A DNA stretch of 64,000 bases from an uncultured Nitrospira sp. (GTDB lineage Bacteria > Nitrospirota > Nitrospiria > Nitrospirales > Nitrospiraceae): positions 137,416 through 201,415 of the forward strand of contig CABVSR010000001.1 in assembly GCA_902500995.1 (NCBI GenBank), written 5' to 3'. Both the position numbers and the translations under genes were made by a program. The notes under the pieces were generated by a model, which had not been told where the DNA came from, did no database searches, and saw nothing but the letters and a program-made list of their open reading frames with translations. Shown here in pieces: positions 1-8,017 of the stretch. The stretch's first letter is position 1. Each line of letters opens with the position of its first letter.

Positions 1-1052
1 TTGGCGACAGCCTTCACCAGCCCCCAGCTGCCGAACACAAACCAGCCGAAGTCGATCGTATCTTCCAGGCCCGCATTCAATCCCTTGAGGGTGTCGTATT
101 CCTTGGGCCCGGCATAGAGCTGCATCGCCATGGCCGAGCCGGCCGTTGGCGCTGGGAAGCGCACACCGGCGGAGACCAGCTTGTCGCCTTCTTTCTTCGC
201 GAGGGCCGCGACAGCATTTTGTGGCATCAGCACGCTGAGAAAATACTTATCCTGGATCGCCGACCACTTCACGTTCCCTTTGCGCTCCGCCTCGCCGTCC
301 GGCGTTTCCTTCAAGACCTTGTCATCGACCAGGGACGCGGACCCCATCAGGCCGATAAACCCTTCTCCCCATTCCACGATGCCGAAATTGGTCCCGAGCG
401 TCACATCCACCGGCGTCGTCAGGCCTTGGGTGAGAACCGCAATGTCAACCACATAGGATCCGTGATGGAAAGTCAGTGCTTTCTCAATATCCACATTCCG
501 CTGGGCGTCGTGGTAACGGAAGGTCAGGTGGCCGACGGGATGGGCACTATCGAGATGGGAGAAGTCCTGCGTGACCTGATAGAGGGAGGAGCCGAGGTCG
601 GAGGTGAGAGATGCATCGTTCGTGATCAGACTGAGGGGCCCCTTGAACCGTCCCCCCGCATAGACGAGCTGTACCGGCACAGGTCCCTGCTCGGTCGCGG
701 TGGTATAACGTTTCAGCTCCCATGACTTGATCACCCCTCCACGGTTGCTGAACTTGGCCCGGAATAAATCCGTCTCCACCTCAACCGTCTGCTCTTCTGA
801 AGACGCTCCCGTCCTGACGTCGGATGCAGCAGACTGGGGAGGGGAACTCGAAGCGGAAGGGGCAGGACTCGCTGGCGGAGTAGAGGTGTGTTCAGATCCC
901 CCCGACGGTTTTTCTGCAGCCGGACTTTTGGCCGTGGTTGCAACTTGTACTGGCTCCGACGGCGGCAGCAATCCCATGCCTTTGAGCAAATAGTCATAAC
1001 CGATAATGACAGCCAGGGAAACGATGAGGAAAATAACGACGCGTTTTTCCAT
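1..1052 (-). CDS. yidC: Membrane protein insertase YidC (3' end outside window)
   Basis: Inserts and folds inner-membrane proteins, alone or with SecYEG. The start codon at 1052 opens with MEKRVVIFLIV, a single N-terminal membrane segment (about residues 5-24). A Pro/Ser/Ala-rich linker follows (about 30-85), then the large beta-rich periplasmic domain. The last visible residues include LYAGPKEYDTLK and IDFGWF, the conserved junction into the second membrane segment and catalytic core. About 350 codons are seen; the C-terminal five-helix core lies beyond the window edge. It is last in the leftward rpmH-rnpA-yidD-yidC order, which is widely conserved. The long periplasmic domain points to a Gram-negative-type YidC rather than the short Gram-positive form. 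Confidence 0.96.
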   Translation of the reverse strand, partial: MEKRVVIFLIVSLAVIIGYDYLLKGMGLLPPSEPVQVATTAKSPAAEKPSGGSEHTSTPPASPAPSASSSPPQSAASDVRTGASSEEQTVEVETDLFRAKFSNRGGVIKSWELKRYTTATEQGPVPVQLVYAGGRFKGPLSLITNDASLTSDLGSSLYQVTQDFSHLDSAHPVGHLTFRYHDAQRNVDIEKALTFHHGSYVVDIAVLTQGLTTPVDVTLGTNFGIVEWGEGFIGLMGSASLVDDKVLKETPDGEAERKGNVKWSAIQDKYFLSVLMPQNAVAALAKKEGDKLVSAGVRFPAPTAGSAMAMQLYAGPKEYDTLKGLNAGLEDTIDFGWFVFGSWGLVKAVA

Positions 1053-1097
1053 GAAATTTAGGGGCTGAGCGACGCTAAGAGGTTATTGGCACCACGA

Positions 1098-1361
1098 TCA
1101 CCGTACTGGATCCACTCCGCCTGGATGGAATGGGTGGCACTTCAGGAGGCGCCGGCCAGCCATGATTCCACCCTTCAGCACCCCATAACGATCAATGGCG
1201 TCCTGCGCATAGACCGAACAGGTCGGGTGAAAGCGGCAGGCCGGCCCCAGCATGGGCGACACACAAGCCCGATAGACGGTCAGAAGGCCGATACACACAT
1301 ATCTCACAACGAGGGCTCCCCAAAACGAGCCAACCGCTGTCTTCGCAATGTGTTGCGCCAT
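1098..1361 (-). CDS. yidD: Membrane protein insertion efficiency factor YidD
   Basis: Small membrane-associated protein (87 aa) that assists YidC-dependent insertion. The family core is visible: a hydrophobic, amphipathic N-terminal stretch (VCIGLLTVYRACVSP), then CRFHPTCSVYA, and a C-terminal LLKCHPFHPGG. The chosen ATG at 1361 lies inside the 3' end of rnpA, giving a 58-base out-of-frame overlap of the kind often seen for this pair. An upstream in-frame extension to 1565 is only the antisense-free shadow of rnpA and lacks family similarity. It lies 45 bases upstream of yidC and is probably co-transcribed with it. Confidence 0.93.
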   Translation of the reverse strand: MAQHIAKTAVGSFWGALVVRYVCIGLLTVYRACVSPMLGPACRFHPTCSVYAQDAIDRYGVLKGGIMAGRRLLKCHPFHPGGVDPVR

Positions 1362-1675
1362 ACGGTTTGCAGCTCCACGAACGGTACATTCAGGCAGTCT
1401 CGCTTGGGGAACACCAGAAAGGCGTGCCCCGCGATCAACGTCGGCCGAACGGCGCGGCCCAATTCTCGAAACAGCCGCTTCGCCCGATTTCGACGCACCG
1501 CCGTCCCAAATCGCCTGCCGATCACAATCCCCATCATGGCATCCTGTGACATCATGCCGGGACAAATCTGGAGATTGAATAATCCTACAGAAACACGCCG
1601 TCCGCTTTTCTTGATCAGCTGGATATCCCGGCTACGCGTCAAGAAAAACGGCGCAGATACCCGCCCTGCCGTCAT
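1304..1675 (-). CDS. rnpA: Ribonuclease P protein component
   Basis: Protein subunit of RNase P, which removes the 5' leader of pre-tRNAs together with the catalytic RNA. The 123-aa product is near usual family length and carries the diagnostic basic RNR motif region (RRNRAKRLFRE, about residues 60-70), preceded by GIVIGRRFGTAV. The ATG at 1675 has only a weak AGGTCGG-like ribosome site, but no better upstream start is visible. The 3' end overlaps yidD. It follows rpmH after about 180 bases that show no other gene, and is presumably driven by the rpmH promoter. Confidence 0.94.
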   Translation of the reverse strand: MTAGRVSAPFFLTRSRDIQLIKKSGRRVSVGLFNLQICPGMMSQDAMMGIVIGRRFGTAVRRNRAKRLFRELGRAVRPTLIAGHAFLVFPKRDCLNVPFVELQTVWRNTLRRQRLARFGEPSL

Positions 1676-1854
1676 AACCGACCTGCCTGCGGATTACCGG
1701 GTTCGACCGCGCTTCATCGAATCAACGCCGCGAAGACACCTCGTTACCACCCCTGCTCTTCCATGACCAGGCTCAGACGACAGTACTCACCCGAGGTGAC
1801 AACCTACCACCTGGATGTTTGCCTACATGCAGATTGCCTAGCGGCAGGAAAGAA

Positions 1855-1992
1855 TCAGACGGTGAGGCGAGCGCGGCCCTTGGCTCGACGACGAGCAATC
1901 ACTTTGCGGCCGTTCTTAGTGCTCATGCGCTTCCGAAATCCATGTTCCCGCTTGCGCTTGAGATTCGAGGGTTGTTTAAAAGTGAACGACAT
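1855..1992 (-). CDS. rpmH: 50S ribosomal protein L34
   Basis: A 45-residue, very basic protein of the large ribosomal subunit. Translation gives [19 protein letters not shown] followed by [17 protein letters not shown] and a C-terminal KGRARLTV, which matches the L34 family along its whole length. The start at 1992 has a strong ribosome site (GAAGGAG, 7 bases upstream). It is the first gene of the leftward rpmH-rnpA-yidD-yidC block, behind a consensus promoter. Confidence 0.97.
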   Translation of the reverse strand: MSFTFKQPSNLKRKREHGFRKRMSTKNGRKVIARRRAKGRARLTV

Positions 1993-2036
1993 GACGCACT
2001 CCTTCTCGAGAGATCATTTTCCAGTGAAGAGGCCGC

Positions 2037-2065
2037 ATTATAGGGGCGCGACCGGAGGCTGTCAA
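2037..2065 (-). promoter_or_regulatory. Sigma70-type promoter of rpmH
   Basis: On the minus strand TTGACA (2065-2060) and TATAAT (2042-2037) are separated by 17 bases: both hexamers are perfect consensus. Transcription would start near 2030, giving a leader of about 38 bases that includes the GAAGGAG ribosome site of rpmH. This is the strongest promoter match seen in the window, as expected for a ribosomal protein gene. Confidence 0.9.
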
Positions 2066-2367
2066 TGAATCTGCATCCAGTCCATCGCCCCGATTGCTTC
2101 CAAGTAGGAGCCGAACTCCAGGCCCCTCACGTCTCCCTCGCATGCGCAGACAGCTGACCGCCATCGATTCTTGAGGCGCTCTTGTCCGATTGCGGCAAAG
2201 ATGCCACAGCAAGCAGTCGGCTCTACAACTGAATCAGCAGTGTAACTGTTTGTTCTCACGACACATTCACTCATTTGCCGCAAAATGAAATTCCTGGCAC
2301 CTACATTGCGTAGCAAACTACTGGTTTCATGCGATCAGTGGGCCTTCTCACAGAATTCAGGAGGAGG
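2066..2367. other. Intergenic region without recognisable gene
   Basis: The stretch between the rpmH promoter and the short open frame at 2368 is less GC-rich than its surroundings. No convincing coding frame, tRNA or repeat was seen. It sits upstream of rpmH, where some bacteria place dnaA or oriC, but no dnaA gene and no cluster of DnaA boxes was found. Confidence 0.4.
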
Positions 2368-2487
2368 ATGCGGCAGGCCTTCATACGCGACGCGGCCGGG
2401 CGAGAGTCCGGAGATTACACGCTACGGGCAAAAGGCGGGAAGAACTCGCGAGATCGCCATCCGCCGGATAGAATACGAACATCATGA
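2368..2487 (+). CDS. Possible 39-codon leader peptide coupled to the YkuD-like gene
   Basis: An ATG directly follows a long AGGAGGAGG stretch (2359-2367). The frame runs 39 codons and its TGA overlaps the ATG of the next gene (ATGA, 2484-2487). The next gene has no clear ribosome site of its own, so translational coupling is plausible. The peptide (starts MRQAFIRDAAGRES, then Arg/Lys-rich) resembles no family I know. Its spacing from the purine stretch is short (about 3-5 bases). An alternative reading is untranslated leader DNA, with a TAGAAT at 2469-2474 serving as a -10 box for a nearly leaderless downstream gene. Confidence 0.3.
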   Translation: MRQAFIRDAAGRESGDYTLRAKGGKNSRDRHPPDRIRTS

Positions 2488-3632
2488 GTCGCCTGAGTCA
2501 AATCTGCCGCCTGTTCACCACCTTCACGCTTACCGGCCTGCTGTCGATGAGCATGGGGGGGTGCGTCGAAACGGTCCCTGAGGAATTGGTAGAAGCCATC
2601 GAGAGTATCGATCGTGACCTGGGCACACTGCGAGCCACAGATATCACCCCCGAAGCCTATTCCAGGTTCTCCCGCCAATGGAATGCCTTACGAAGCCGCG
2701 TCAATTCCGAGGAGAATATTGTCCGGTGGCCCTGGGAGGACAATGAGCTGGAAACCGACCTGGAAGCCCTTCAGGTGGAAGGCACACAGCTTGTCAGCGA
2801 GGTGAATGCCCGCATTCAAGCTCAGCGCACGACTGCCGAAACGAAGTTAGCCAGAATCGAACAACGGCTGCGCCTCCTGAACACCCGCGTAGGGGACATC
2901 GGCAGCCGCACGGTGCTGGGTGAGCATCCAGTGGAAACCGAAGTACATGTCAAGCAAGCCCGGTTATTTCTCGAGCAAGGACAATTTGAACATTCGATCC
3001 AAGCCTCTGAGCGGGCGGGAAAGGTCTTGCTGACTCAAACCGCACTGCTCACGAACGAATTGGGTCGATATGCAGACGACGATCTCATCTCAGCGTGGCG
3101 GGAATCTGCGCAGCGGACCATCGACTGGTCTCGGGCGCACCGGGCTCAAGCCATCGTCGTCAGCAAGGCCGACCGTGTCCTCACCCTGTATAAAAATGGC
3201 CGAAAGGTGCTCACCTATCCGATTCGTTTAGGCTCACGAGGCATCCGGGCAAAACAGCACTATGGCGATGGCGCAACCCCGGAAGGTGAATATCGCATTC
3301 AACGCAAGCGCGGGCCCGGACAAACTCCTTACTTCCGGGCTCTGATCCTTGACTACCCCAATGTCGACGATAGACGCCGATTTGAGCAAGCGCAGAAGGC
3401 AGGGCTGATCCCCAAGAGCCAACATATGCCGGGGCTCATTCAACTGCATGGCGTCGCGCAGGGCATTTCGGATCAACCATACGGCAGCATCGTGCTCGAC
3501 AACCCGCAGATAGCCCGGCTGTTTGAGCAGGTGGCCGTAGGGACACCGGTCACTATCGTCGGCGCCTTGGAATCCCAAAATTCCATTTCGCTTGTTCTGG
3601 CCGACTTGGGCGATCAGGAAGAAGAGACCTGA
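2484..3632 (+). CDS. YkuD-like (L,D-transpeptidase fold) lipoprotein lacking the catalytic Cys
   Basis: A 382-aa exported protein. The N-terminus has a hydrophobic signal ending in SMGGC, a plausible lipobox with Cys27. Residues about 30-210 are helical, charged and probably coiled coil. The C-terminal half (about 222-365) looks like a YkuD L,D-transpeptidase domain: VLTLYKNGRKVLTYPIRLG, GDGATPEGEYRI, LIQLHG and GTPVTIVG. In active enzymes the second motif ends in a (S/T)xGC with nucleophilic Cys. Here H322-G323 is present, but the matching position reads PYGS (Ser335) followed by IVLDN. It may therefore be a non-catalytic peptidoglycan-binding relative, or use another residue. A 39-codon frame overlaps its start. 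Confidence 0.8.
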   Translation: MSRLSQICRLFTTFTLTGLLSMSMGGCVETVPEELVEAIESIDRDLGTLRATDITPEAYSRFSRQWNALRSRVNSEENIVRWPWEDNELETDLEALQVEGTQLVSEVNARIQAQRTTAETKLARIEQRLRLLNTRVGDIGSRTVLGEHPVETEVHVKQARLFLEQGQFEHSIQASERAGKVLLTQTALLTNELGRYADDDLISAWRESAQRTIDWSRAHRAQAIVVSKADRVLTLYKNGRKVLTYPIRLGSRGIRAKQHYGDGATPEGEYRIQRKRGPGQTPYFRALILDYPNVDDRRRFEQAQKAGLIPKSQHMPGLIQLHGVAQGISDQPYGSIVLDNPQIARLFEQVAVGTPVTIVGALESQNSISLVLADLGDQEEET

Positions 3633-3752
3633 CCTCCGATCCCGACGAGTGCTCCCACCCTCTCCCCGTTTGCCTTTTCACCATCTCGAACCTAAGATAG
3701 CAAATCAGCCGACGTGCATTGTCGTTCCTCCACCTATGGAAGAGAGCGTGTT

Positions 3753-5453
3753 ATGCCGATCCGCCCCAGAGTCCCGTCGCTTCTGGACAACCAGACCCTT
3801 TCAACCACTTTCGATGACCTGGTCAGCAGCCGCGCCGTTGAACGCACGTGGATACGCGATCATACCCTCTGGAAATCGAACCCGACTGAAATCGACAATC
3901 GGCTGGGCTGGCTGACGGTCCTCGACCACATGCAGGACGGACTTTCCGACCTGCGGAGCTTCGCCCAAGCCGCGCGAGAAGCCCGCACGACCGACGTGGT
4001 GCTGCTGGGGATGGGGGGCAGCAGTTTGGGGCCGGAAGTCTTGCGTTGCACCTTCGGCTCCTCGAAGGGCGCACCTCGACTCTGGGTCTTGGACTCCACC
4101 GTACCGGGGTGGGTCCGGCAGGTGACTGATGCGATTCAACCGGCTCGGACGATCTTTCTGGTCGCGAGCAAGTCGGGTGGAACGATCGAAGTCATGTCCC
4201 TGTTCGCCCATTTCTGGAAACTGGTTCATCAGACGAAGGGTCATCGCGGCGGGGCACAGTTTGTCGCCATTACGGATCCTGGAACCGGCCTCGAACAACT
4301 TGCGCGAGAGCGCGGATTCTGGCGCACCTTTACCAACCAGCCTGACATCGGCGGACGCTATTCCGTGTTGTCGTATTTTGGACTGGTCCCCGCTGCCCTG
4401 CTTGGGCTGGACGTGGGAAAACTCCTCAGTCGCGCATTCGCCATGCGGGAAGCCTGCCGCGATACGGTGCCGAAAGAAAATCCGGGAGCCGCGCTGGGAG
4501 GCCTGATGGCGGCCATGGCCCAAAGCGGGCGAGACAAGATCACCCTGCTCACCTCTCCCGCGCTGACCTCCTTTGGACTCTGGGTGGAGCAATTGCTCGC
4601 CGAAAGCACCGGGAAAGAAGGAACCGGCCTCATCCCCGTGGCAGGAGAGCCCCTGGCCTCGCCGGCCGCTTACGGATCGGATCGGCTCTTTATTTCCCTC
4701 CGCTTGAGAGGCGATCGTAATGCGTCCTTGGACCGGACCGTTTCCGCCCTCCAGCGAGCAGGCCATCCCGTGTATCCCTTATCCCTGAAGGATCGCTACG
4801 ACCTGGGCGGCGAATTTTTCCGCTGGGAGTTTGCTACGGCCATTGCAGGCCATGCCCTCGGCATCCACCCGTTCGATCAACCGAATGTCCAGGAAAGCAA
4901 AGACAACACGGGCCGCGTCCTGAAAGAAGTCGAAACCCGGGGAACATTGCCTTCCCTCCCGGTGGTGCCATCCAAACAGGCTTTGGCCCAACTCCTCGAA
5001 CAAACCGCACCGAATCGCTACGTCGCCATTTTGGCCTACACCACTCCCAGCACTCAGTTCGAAGCCGCATTACGCGCCCTACGCAAGGCCATCATGGTGC
5101 GCTACCGCCTGGCCACGACGGCAGGATACGGCCCACGCTATCTGCACTCAACGGGACAACTTCATAAGGGTGGACCGAACAGCGGATTGTTTCTCGAATT
5201 GGTCGATACGATGAAGCCGGATCTCGCAGTCCCGGAGAAGTTTTATACCTTCGGCACCCTGGCTCAAGCCCAGGCCATTGGTGACTTGCAGTCGCTCCAG
5301 ACGCACCAGCGTCCCGCCGTCCGGATTGCTCTCGGATCGAATCCCATCCGTACCATCCGCAGCCTGGTGACCTTCCTCACACCGCCCAAGACCACGGTCC
5401 GGAGATCCGTTCCGAAGAAGCTGGCTGCGGCAACCCGTCGCGGCCGCCGGTAA
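3753..5453 (+). CDS. pgi: Glucose-6-phosphate isomerase
   Basis: Interconverts glucose-6-phosphate and fructose-6-phosphate in the cytoplasm. The 566-aa product shows a double-SIS architecture: LLGMGGSSLGPEVL (about residue 87), ASKSGGTIE for phosphate binding, and DIGGRYSVLSYFG, a near-exact PGI signature. The C-terminus has HSTGQLHKGGPNSG, typical of the divergent isomerase half found in transaldolase-PGI fusions; no transaldolase domain is present here. I chose the ATG at 3753 because GGAAGAGAG precedes it; an upstream in-frame ATG at 3714 adds only 13 residues and lacks this. It heads an operon with pgl, glk and rpiA (1 base to pgl). Confidence 0.92.
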   Translation: MPIRPRVPSLLDNQTLSTTFDDLVSSRAVERTWIRDHTLWKSNPTEIDNRLGWLTVLDHMQDGLSDLRSFAQAAREARTTDVVLLGMGGSSLGPEVLRCTFGSSKGAPRLWVLDSTVPGWVRQVTDAIQPARTIFLVASKSGGTIEVMSLFAHFWKLVHQTKGHRGGAQFVAITDPGTGLEQLARERGFWRTFTNQPDIGGRYSVLSYFGLVPAALLGLDVGKLLSRAFAMREACRDTVPKENPGAALGGLMAAMAQSGRDKITLLTSPALTSFGLWVEQLLAESTGKEGTGLIPVAGEPLASPAAYGSDRLFISLRLRGDRNASLDRTVSALQRAGHPVYPLSLKDRYDLGGEFFRWEFATAIAGHALGIHPFDQPNVQESKDNTGRVLKEVETRGTLPSLPVVPSKQALAQLLEQTAPNRYVAILAYTTPSTQFEAALRALRKAIMVRYRLATTAGYGPRYLHSTGQLHKGGPNSGLFLELVDTMKPDLAVPEKFYTFGTLAQAQAIGDLQSLQTHQRPAVRIALGSNPIRTIRSLVTFLTPPKTTVRRSVPKKLAAATRRGRR

Positions 5454-5454
5454 C

Positions 5455-6225
5455 ATGCCACGAGCGCCGGAACTTCACATCTTCGCAGATGCGCAAGCAC
5501 TGGTCCGCGCTGCCGCCACGCTCTTTGTCCGAATCGGGCAAGAGGCGATGAGAGAACGCGGGCGCTTCCTCGTGGCTCTTTCCGGTGGTAACACTCCCAA
5601 GTCGCTCTATGCGGTCCTGACGAGCCAGGAGTTCGCGCCACAACTCGACTGGAGCAACGTGCACTTCCTGTTCGGCGACGAGCGCGCAGTTCCCCCGACG
5701 CATAGCGACAGTAATTTTGCTCTGGCCAATACGATGCTATTCACCCCGCTGAATATCCCACCAGCGAACATTCACCGGATGCGCGGGGAAGACTCGCCTG
5801 AAACCGCCGCCAGTCACTACGAGAGTATTTTGCGGGGGCTGACGGCTACCAGCTCCGGACAATGGCCGATGCTGGACCTCGTCCTCCTCGGCATGGGAGA
5901 GGATGGTCACACAGCGTCGCTCTTCCCCGGCACGCCAGCCCTGAGGGAACAGAGGCGTTGGGTCGTTCCCGGCTTGTCGCCGCAAGGCACGCGATCCCGC
6001 ATCACCCTCACCCTAGGTGTGATCAATCATGCGAGTGTGATACTGTTCCTCGTGACCGGAGGGAATAAGGCTACCGTCGTACGTCGCGTCATCGAAAGTC
6101 GTGCCGACGCCGCTGATTTCTACCCGGCAGCGCAGGTCCGTCCGGAAACGGGACGCTTATTGTGGTACCTAGACCGAGCCGCGGCGTCCGAGATGACTGT
6201 GGCGACAGATGAATTGTCATCATAA
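5455..6225 (+). CDS. pgl: 6-phosphogluconolactonase
   Basis: Hydrolyses 6-phosphoglucono-lactone to 6-phosphogluconate in the oxidative pentose phosphate pathway. The 256-aa protein belongs to the DevB/SOL type within the glucosamine-6-phosphate deaminase fold. It shows ALSGGNTPKSLYAVL (about residue 41), HFLFGDERAVPPTHSDSN and GMGEDGHTASLFPGT, all hallmark motifs. The ATG begins one base after the pgi stop, and glk follows after 8 bases, so translation is likely coupled through the operon. Genes for glucose-6-phosphate dehydrogenase and 6-phosphogluconate dehydrogenase are not in this window. Confidence 0.94.
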   Translation: MPRAPELHIFADAQALVRAAATLFVRIGQEAMRERGRFLVALSGGNTPKSLYAVLTSQEFAPQLDWSNVHFLFGDERAVPPTHSDSNFALANTMLFTPLNIPPANIHRMRGEDSPETAASHYESILRGLTATSSGQWPMLDLVLLGMGEDGHTASLFPGTPALREQRRWVVPGLSPQGTRSRITLTLGVINHASVILFLVTGGNKATVVRRVIESRADAADFYPAAQVRPETGRLLWYLDRAAASEMTVATDELSS

Positions 6226-6233
6226 GGGAACCC

Positions 6234-7319
6234 ATGATTCTGGCAGGAGATATCGGCGGGACGAAGACCAATTTGGCGCTCTTTGAGTGGACCACCGGAC
6301 GAATCGAGCCGGTGCGCGAGGACAGTTTTCATAGTGCGGATTATCCAGCGCTGGAAGACATCGTCGACGAGTTCCTCAACGTCCCGATGCCCACACTCGC
6401 GACTGAGCATGTGGATTTGGAGGAATCTCTCGATGCCGGCAGCGATGGGCCGACCGAAGCCGTCGTCATGCCTCCTGAGCCCATCAAGTTGACCGCGGCC
6501 TGTTTTGGCGTGGCAGGACCGGTCATCGACAACCGTTGCCGAACGACCAATTTACCCTGGTTCATTGACGGAGCCGCCCTGGCCGAACGCTTCGTCATCC
6601 CCCACGTGCGCTTGCTGAACGATCTTGAAGCCACCGCGCATGGCCTCCTCCATCTCACCGCCGATGAAGTCGTGGTGCTCAACGCGGGCACGCCGCCGAA
6701 GAACAAACAAGCTCTCGCCCTCATCGCGGCGGGGACCGGCCTCGGTGAATGTCTGCTGTACTGGGACGGCTCCCGGTATCGCCCCATGCCCTCGGAAGGC
6801 GGCCATACGGACTTTGCGCCGAACAGTGACAGCGAGATCGAGCTGCTCCGCCATCTGCGCGGGAGTTATCTCCATGTCAGTTACGAACGCATTGTGTCGG
6901 GACCCGGCCTCCATGCGATCTACGAGTATTTGCGCGACACTAAGAAAAATGAGCCGACCTGGCTGGCCGAGAAAATCAAAGCCGGCAATCCGGCGGCTGA
7001 GATCGCCGAAGCCGGACTCAAGGGCCAGGCAGAAATCGCCACCCAGGCGCTGGAGTTGTTCGCCTCCATCTATGGAGCAGAAGCGGGCAATCTGGCGTTG
7101 AAAGCCCTCACGCTCGACGGAGTCTACGTCGCCGGAGGCATTGCGCCTAAGCTCCTGAAGAAACTGCAAGACGGCTCATTCATGCGCGGCTTCACCAACA
7201 AAGGCCGCTACAAACGTCTCATGAACCAGATTCCCGTGAAGGTCGTGATGAACGATAAGACCGCCTTGCTCGGCGCCGCCTCCGTGGCGGCACAACTCAT
7301 ACCCACTCCGTCATTATGA
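6234..7319 (+). CDS. glk: Glucokinase
   Basis: Phosphorylates glucose with ATP to feed pgi or the pentose phosphate branch. The 361-aa sequence starts with the phosphate motif DIGGTKTNLALFE. It has LLNDLEATAHGL with the catalytic Asp, AAGTGLGECLL, and PSEGGHTDFAP, all typical of the bacterial glk family (group with about 320-340 residues). It is slightly longer because of an acidic insertion at about residues 60-85. The final TGA overlaps the rpiA start (ATGA). It lies between pgl and rpiA, so a role in glucose or glycogen-derived sugar use is the simplest reading. Confidence 0.93.
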   Translation: MILAGDIGGTKTNLALFEWTTGRIEPVREDSFHSADYPALEDIVDEFLNVPMPTLATEHVDLEESLDAGSDGPTEAVVMPPEPIKLTAACFGVAGPVIDNRCRTTNLPWFIDGAALAERFVIPHVRLLNDLEATAHGLLHLTADEVVVLNAGTPPKNKQALALIAAGTGLGECLLYWDGSRYRPMPSEGGHTDFAPNSDSEIELLRHLRGSYLHVSYERIVSGPGLHAIYEYLRDTKKNEPTWLAEKIKAGNPAAEIAEAGLKGQAEIATQALELFASIYGAEAGNLALKALTLDGVYVAGGIAPKLLKKLQDGSFMRGFTNKGRYKRLMNQIPVKVVMNDKTALLGAASVAAQLIPTPSL

Positions 7320-8017
7320 AAACATCTTCTGACCTCGATTCCGAAAAGCGCCAGGCTGCGCTGAAGGCGACTGAATTTGTCCACGACGGCATGATCGTCG
7401 GGCTGGGAACCGGGACGACGTCGAAGCACCTCATTATCGCGCTCGGGGAACGGGTGCGCGCGGGGCTCAAGATTCACGCCGTCCCCACCTCTCATGATAC
7501 CGCCGCCCTCGCGAGGCATTCCGGCATTCCGCTCATCGAATCGGACAATGCCTGGATGATCGATCTCGCAATCGATGGAGCCGACCAGGTCGATCCCGCT
7601 TTCAACCTCGTGAAAGGCGGCGGGGGCGCCTTACTGAAAGAAAAAATCGTGGCGGCCGCCGCGAAACAATTCATCGTCATGGTCGACCACACGAAACTCG
7701 TGCCGGCGCTCGGCGGGAGCTTCCCCCTCCCCATTGAAGTCGTACCGTTCGGATGGGGCAGCACGGCACGTCACATCGAAACCGCATCGGGTGGCAAAGC
7801 CGTGTTACGCCAGCGCGACGGGAACGTCTTTCAAACCGAAGCCGGGCATGTCATTCTCGATCTGCACATGCCGAACATCGATGACCCAGCCGCACTCGAA
7901 ATTGAACTGAACCAGATTCCGGGCATCGTCGAAACCGGTCTCTTTATCGGGCGGACCAGCATTCTGATCGTCGGCAACGGACGACGCGCCGACGTCACGC
8001 ATGCCCGGGGGTCATGA
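7316..8017 (+). CDS. rpiA: Ribose-5-phosphate isomerase A
   Basis: Interconverts ribulose-5-phosphate and ribose-5-phosphate in the non-oxidative pentose phosphate pathway. The 233-aa length is typical of RpiA. Visible motifs are GLGTGTTSKHLI (phosphate loop), DLAIDGADQVDP with catalytic Asp residues, and KGGGGALLKEKIVA with the family Lys/Glu. Its ATG overlaps the glk stop by 4 bases, and its own stop overlaps the next gene by 4 bases. It closes the sugar-phosphate set, and its product pool also receives ribose-5-phosphate from the ribokinase encoded at 37-38 kb. Confidence 0.95.
   Translation: MKTSSDLDSEKRQAALKATEFVHDGMIVGLGTGTTSKHLIIALGERVRAGLKIHAVPTSHDTAALARHSGIPLIESDNAWMIDLAIDGADQVDPAFNLVKGGGGALLKEKIVAAAAKQFIVMVDHTKLVPALGGSFPLPIEVVPFGWGSTARHIETASGGKAVLRQRDGNVFQTEAGHVILDLHMPNIDDPAALEIELNQIPGIVETGLFIGRTSILIVGNGRRADVTHARGS

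Noticed and set aside
1304-1361. Overlap of rnpA and yidD as something novel
   Set aside because: This overlap is common in bacteria.
1993-2367. Possible oriC/dnaA region next to rpmH
   Set aside because: No dnaA gene and no cluster of DnaA boxes was found.
3801-4766. Long antisense frame of 321 codons
   Set aside because: It lies inside pgi, a well-supported gene, and is a GC-rich shadow.
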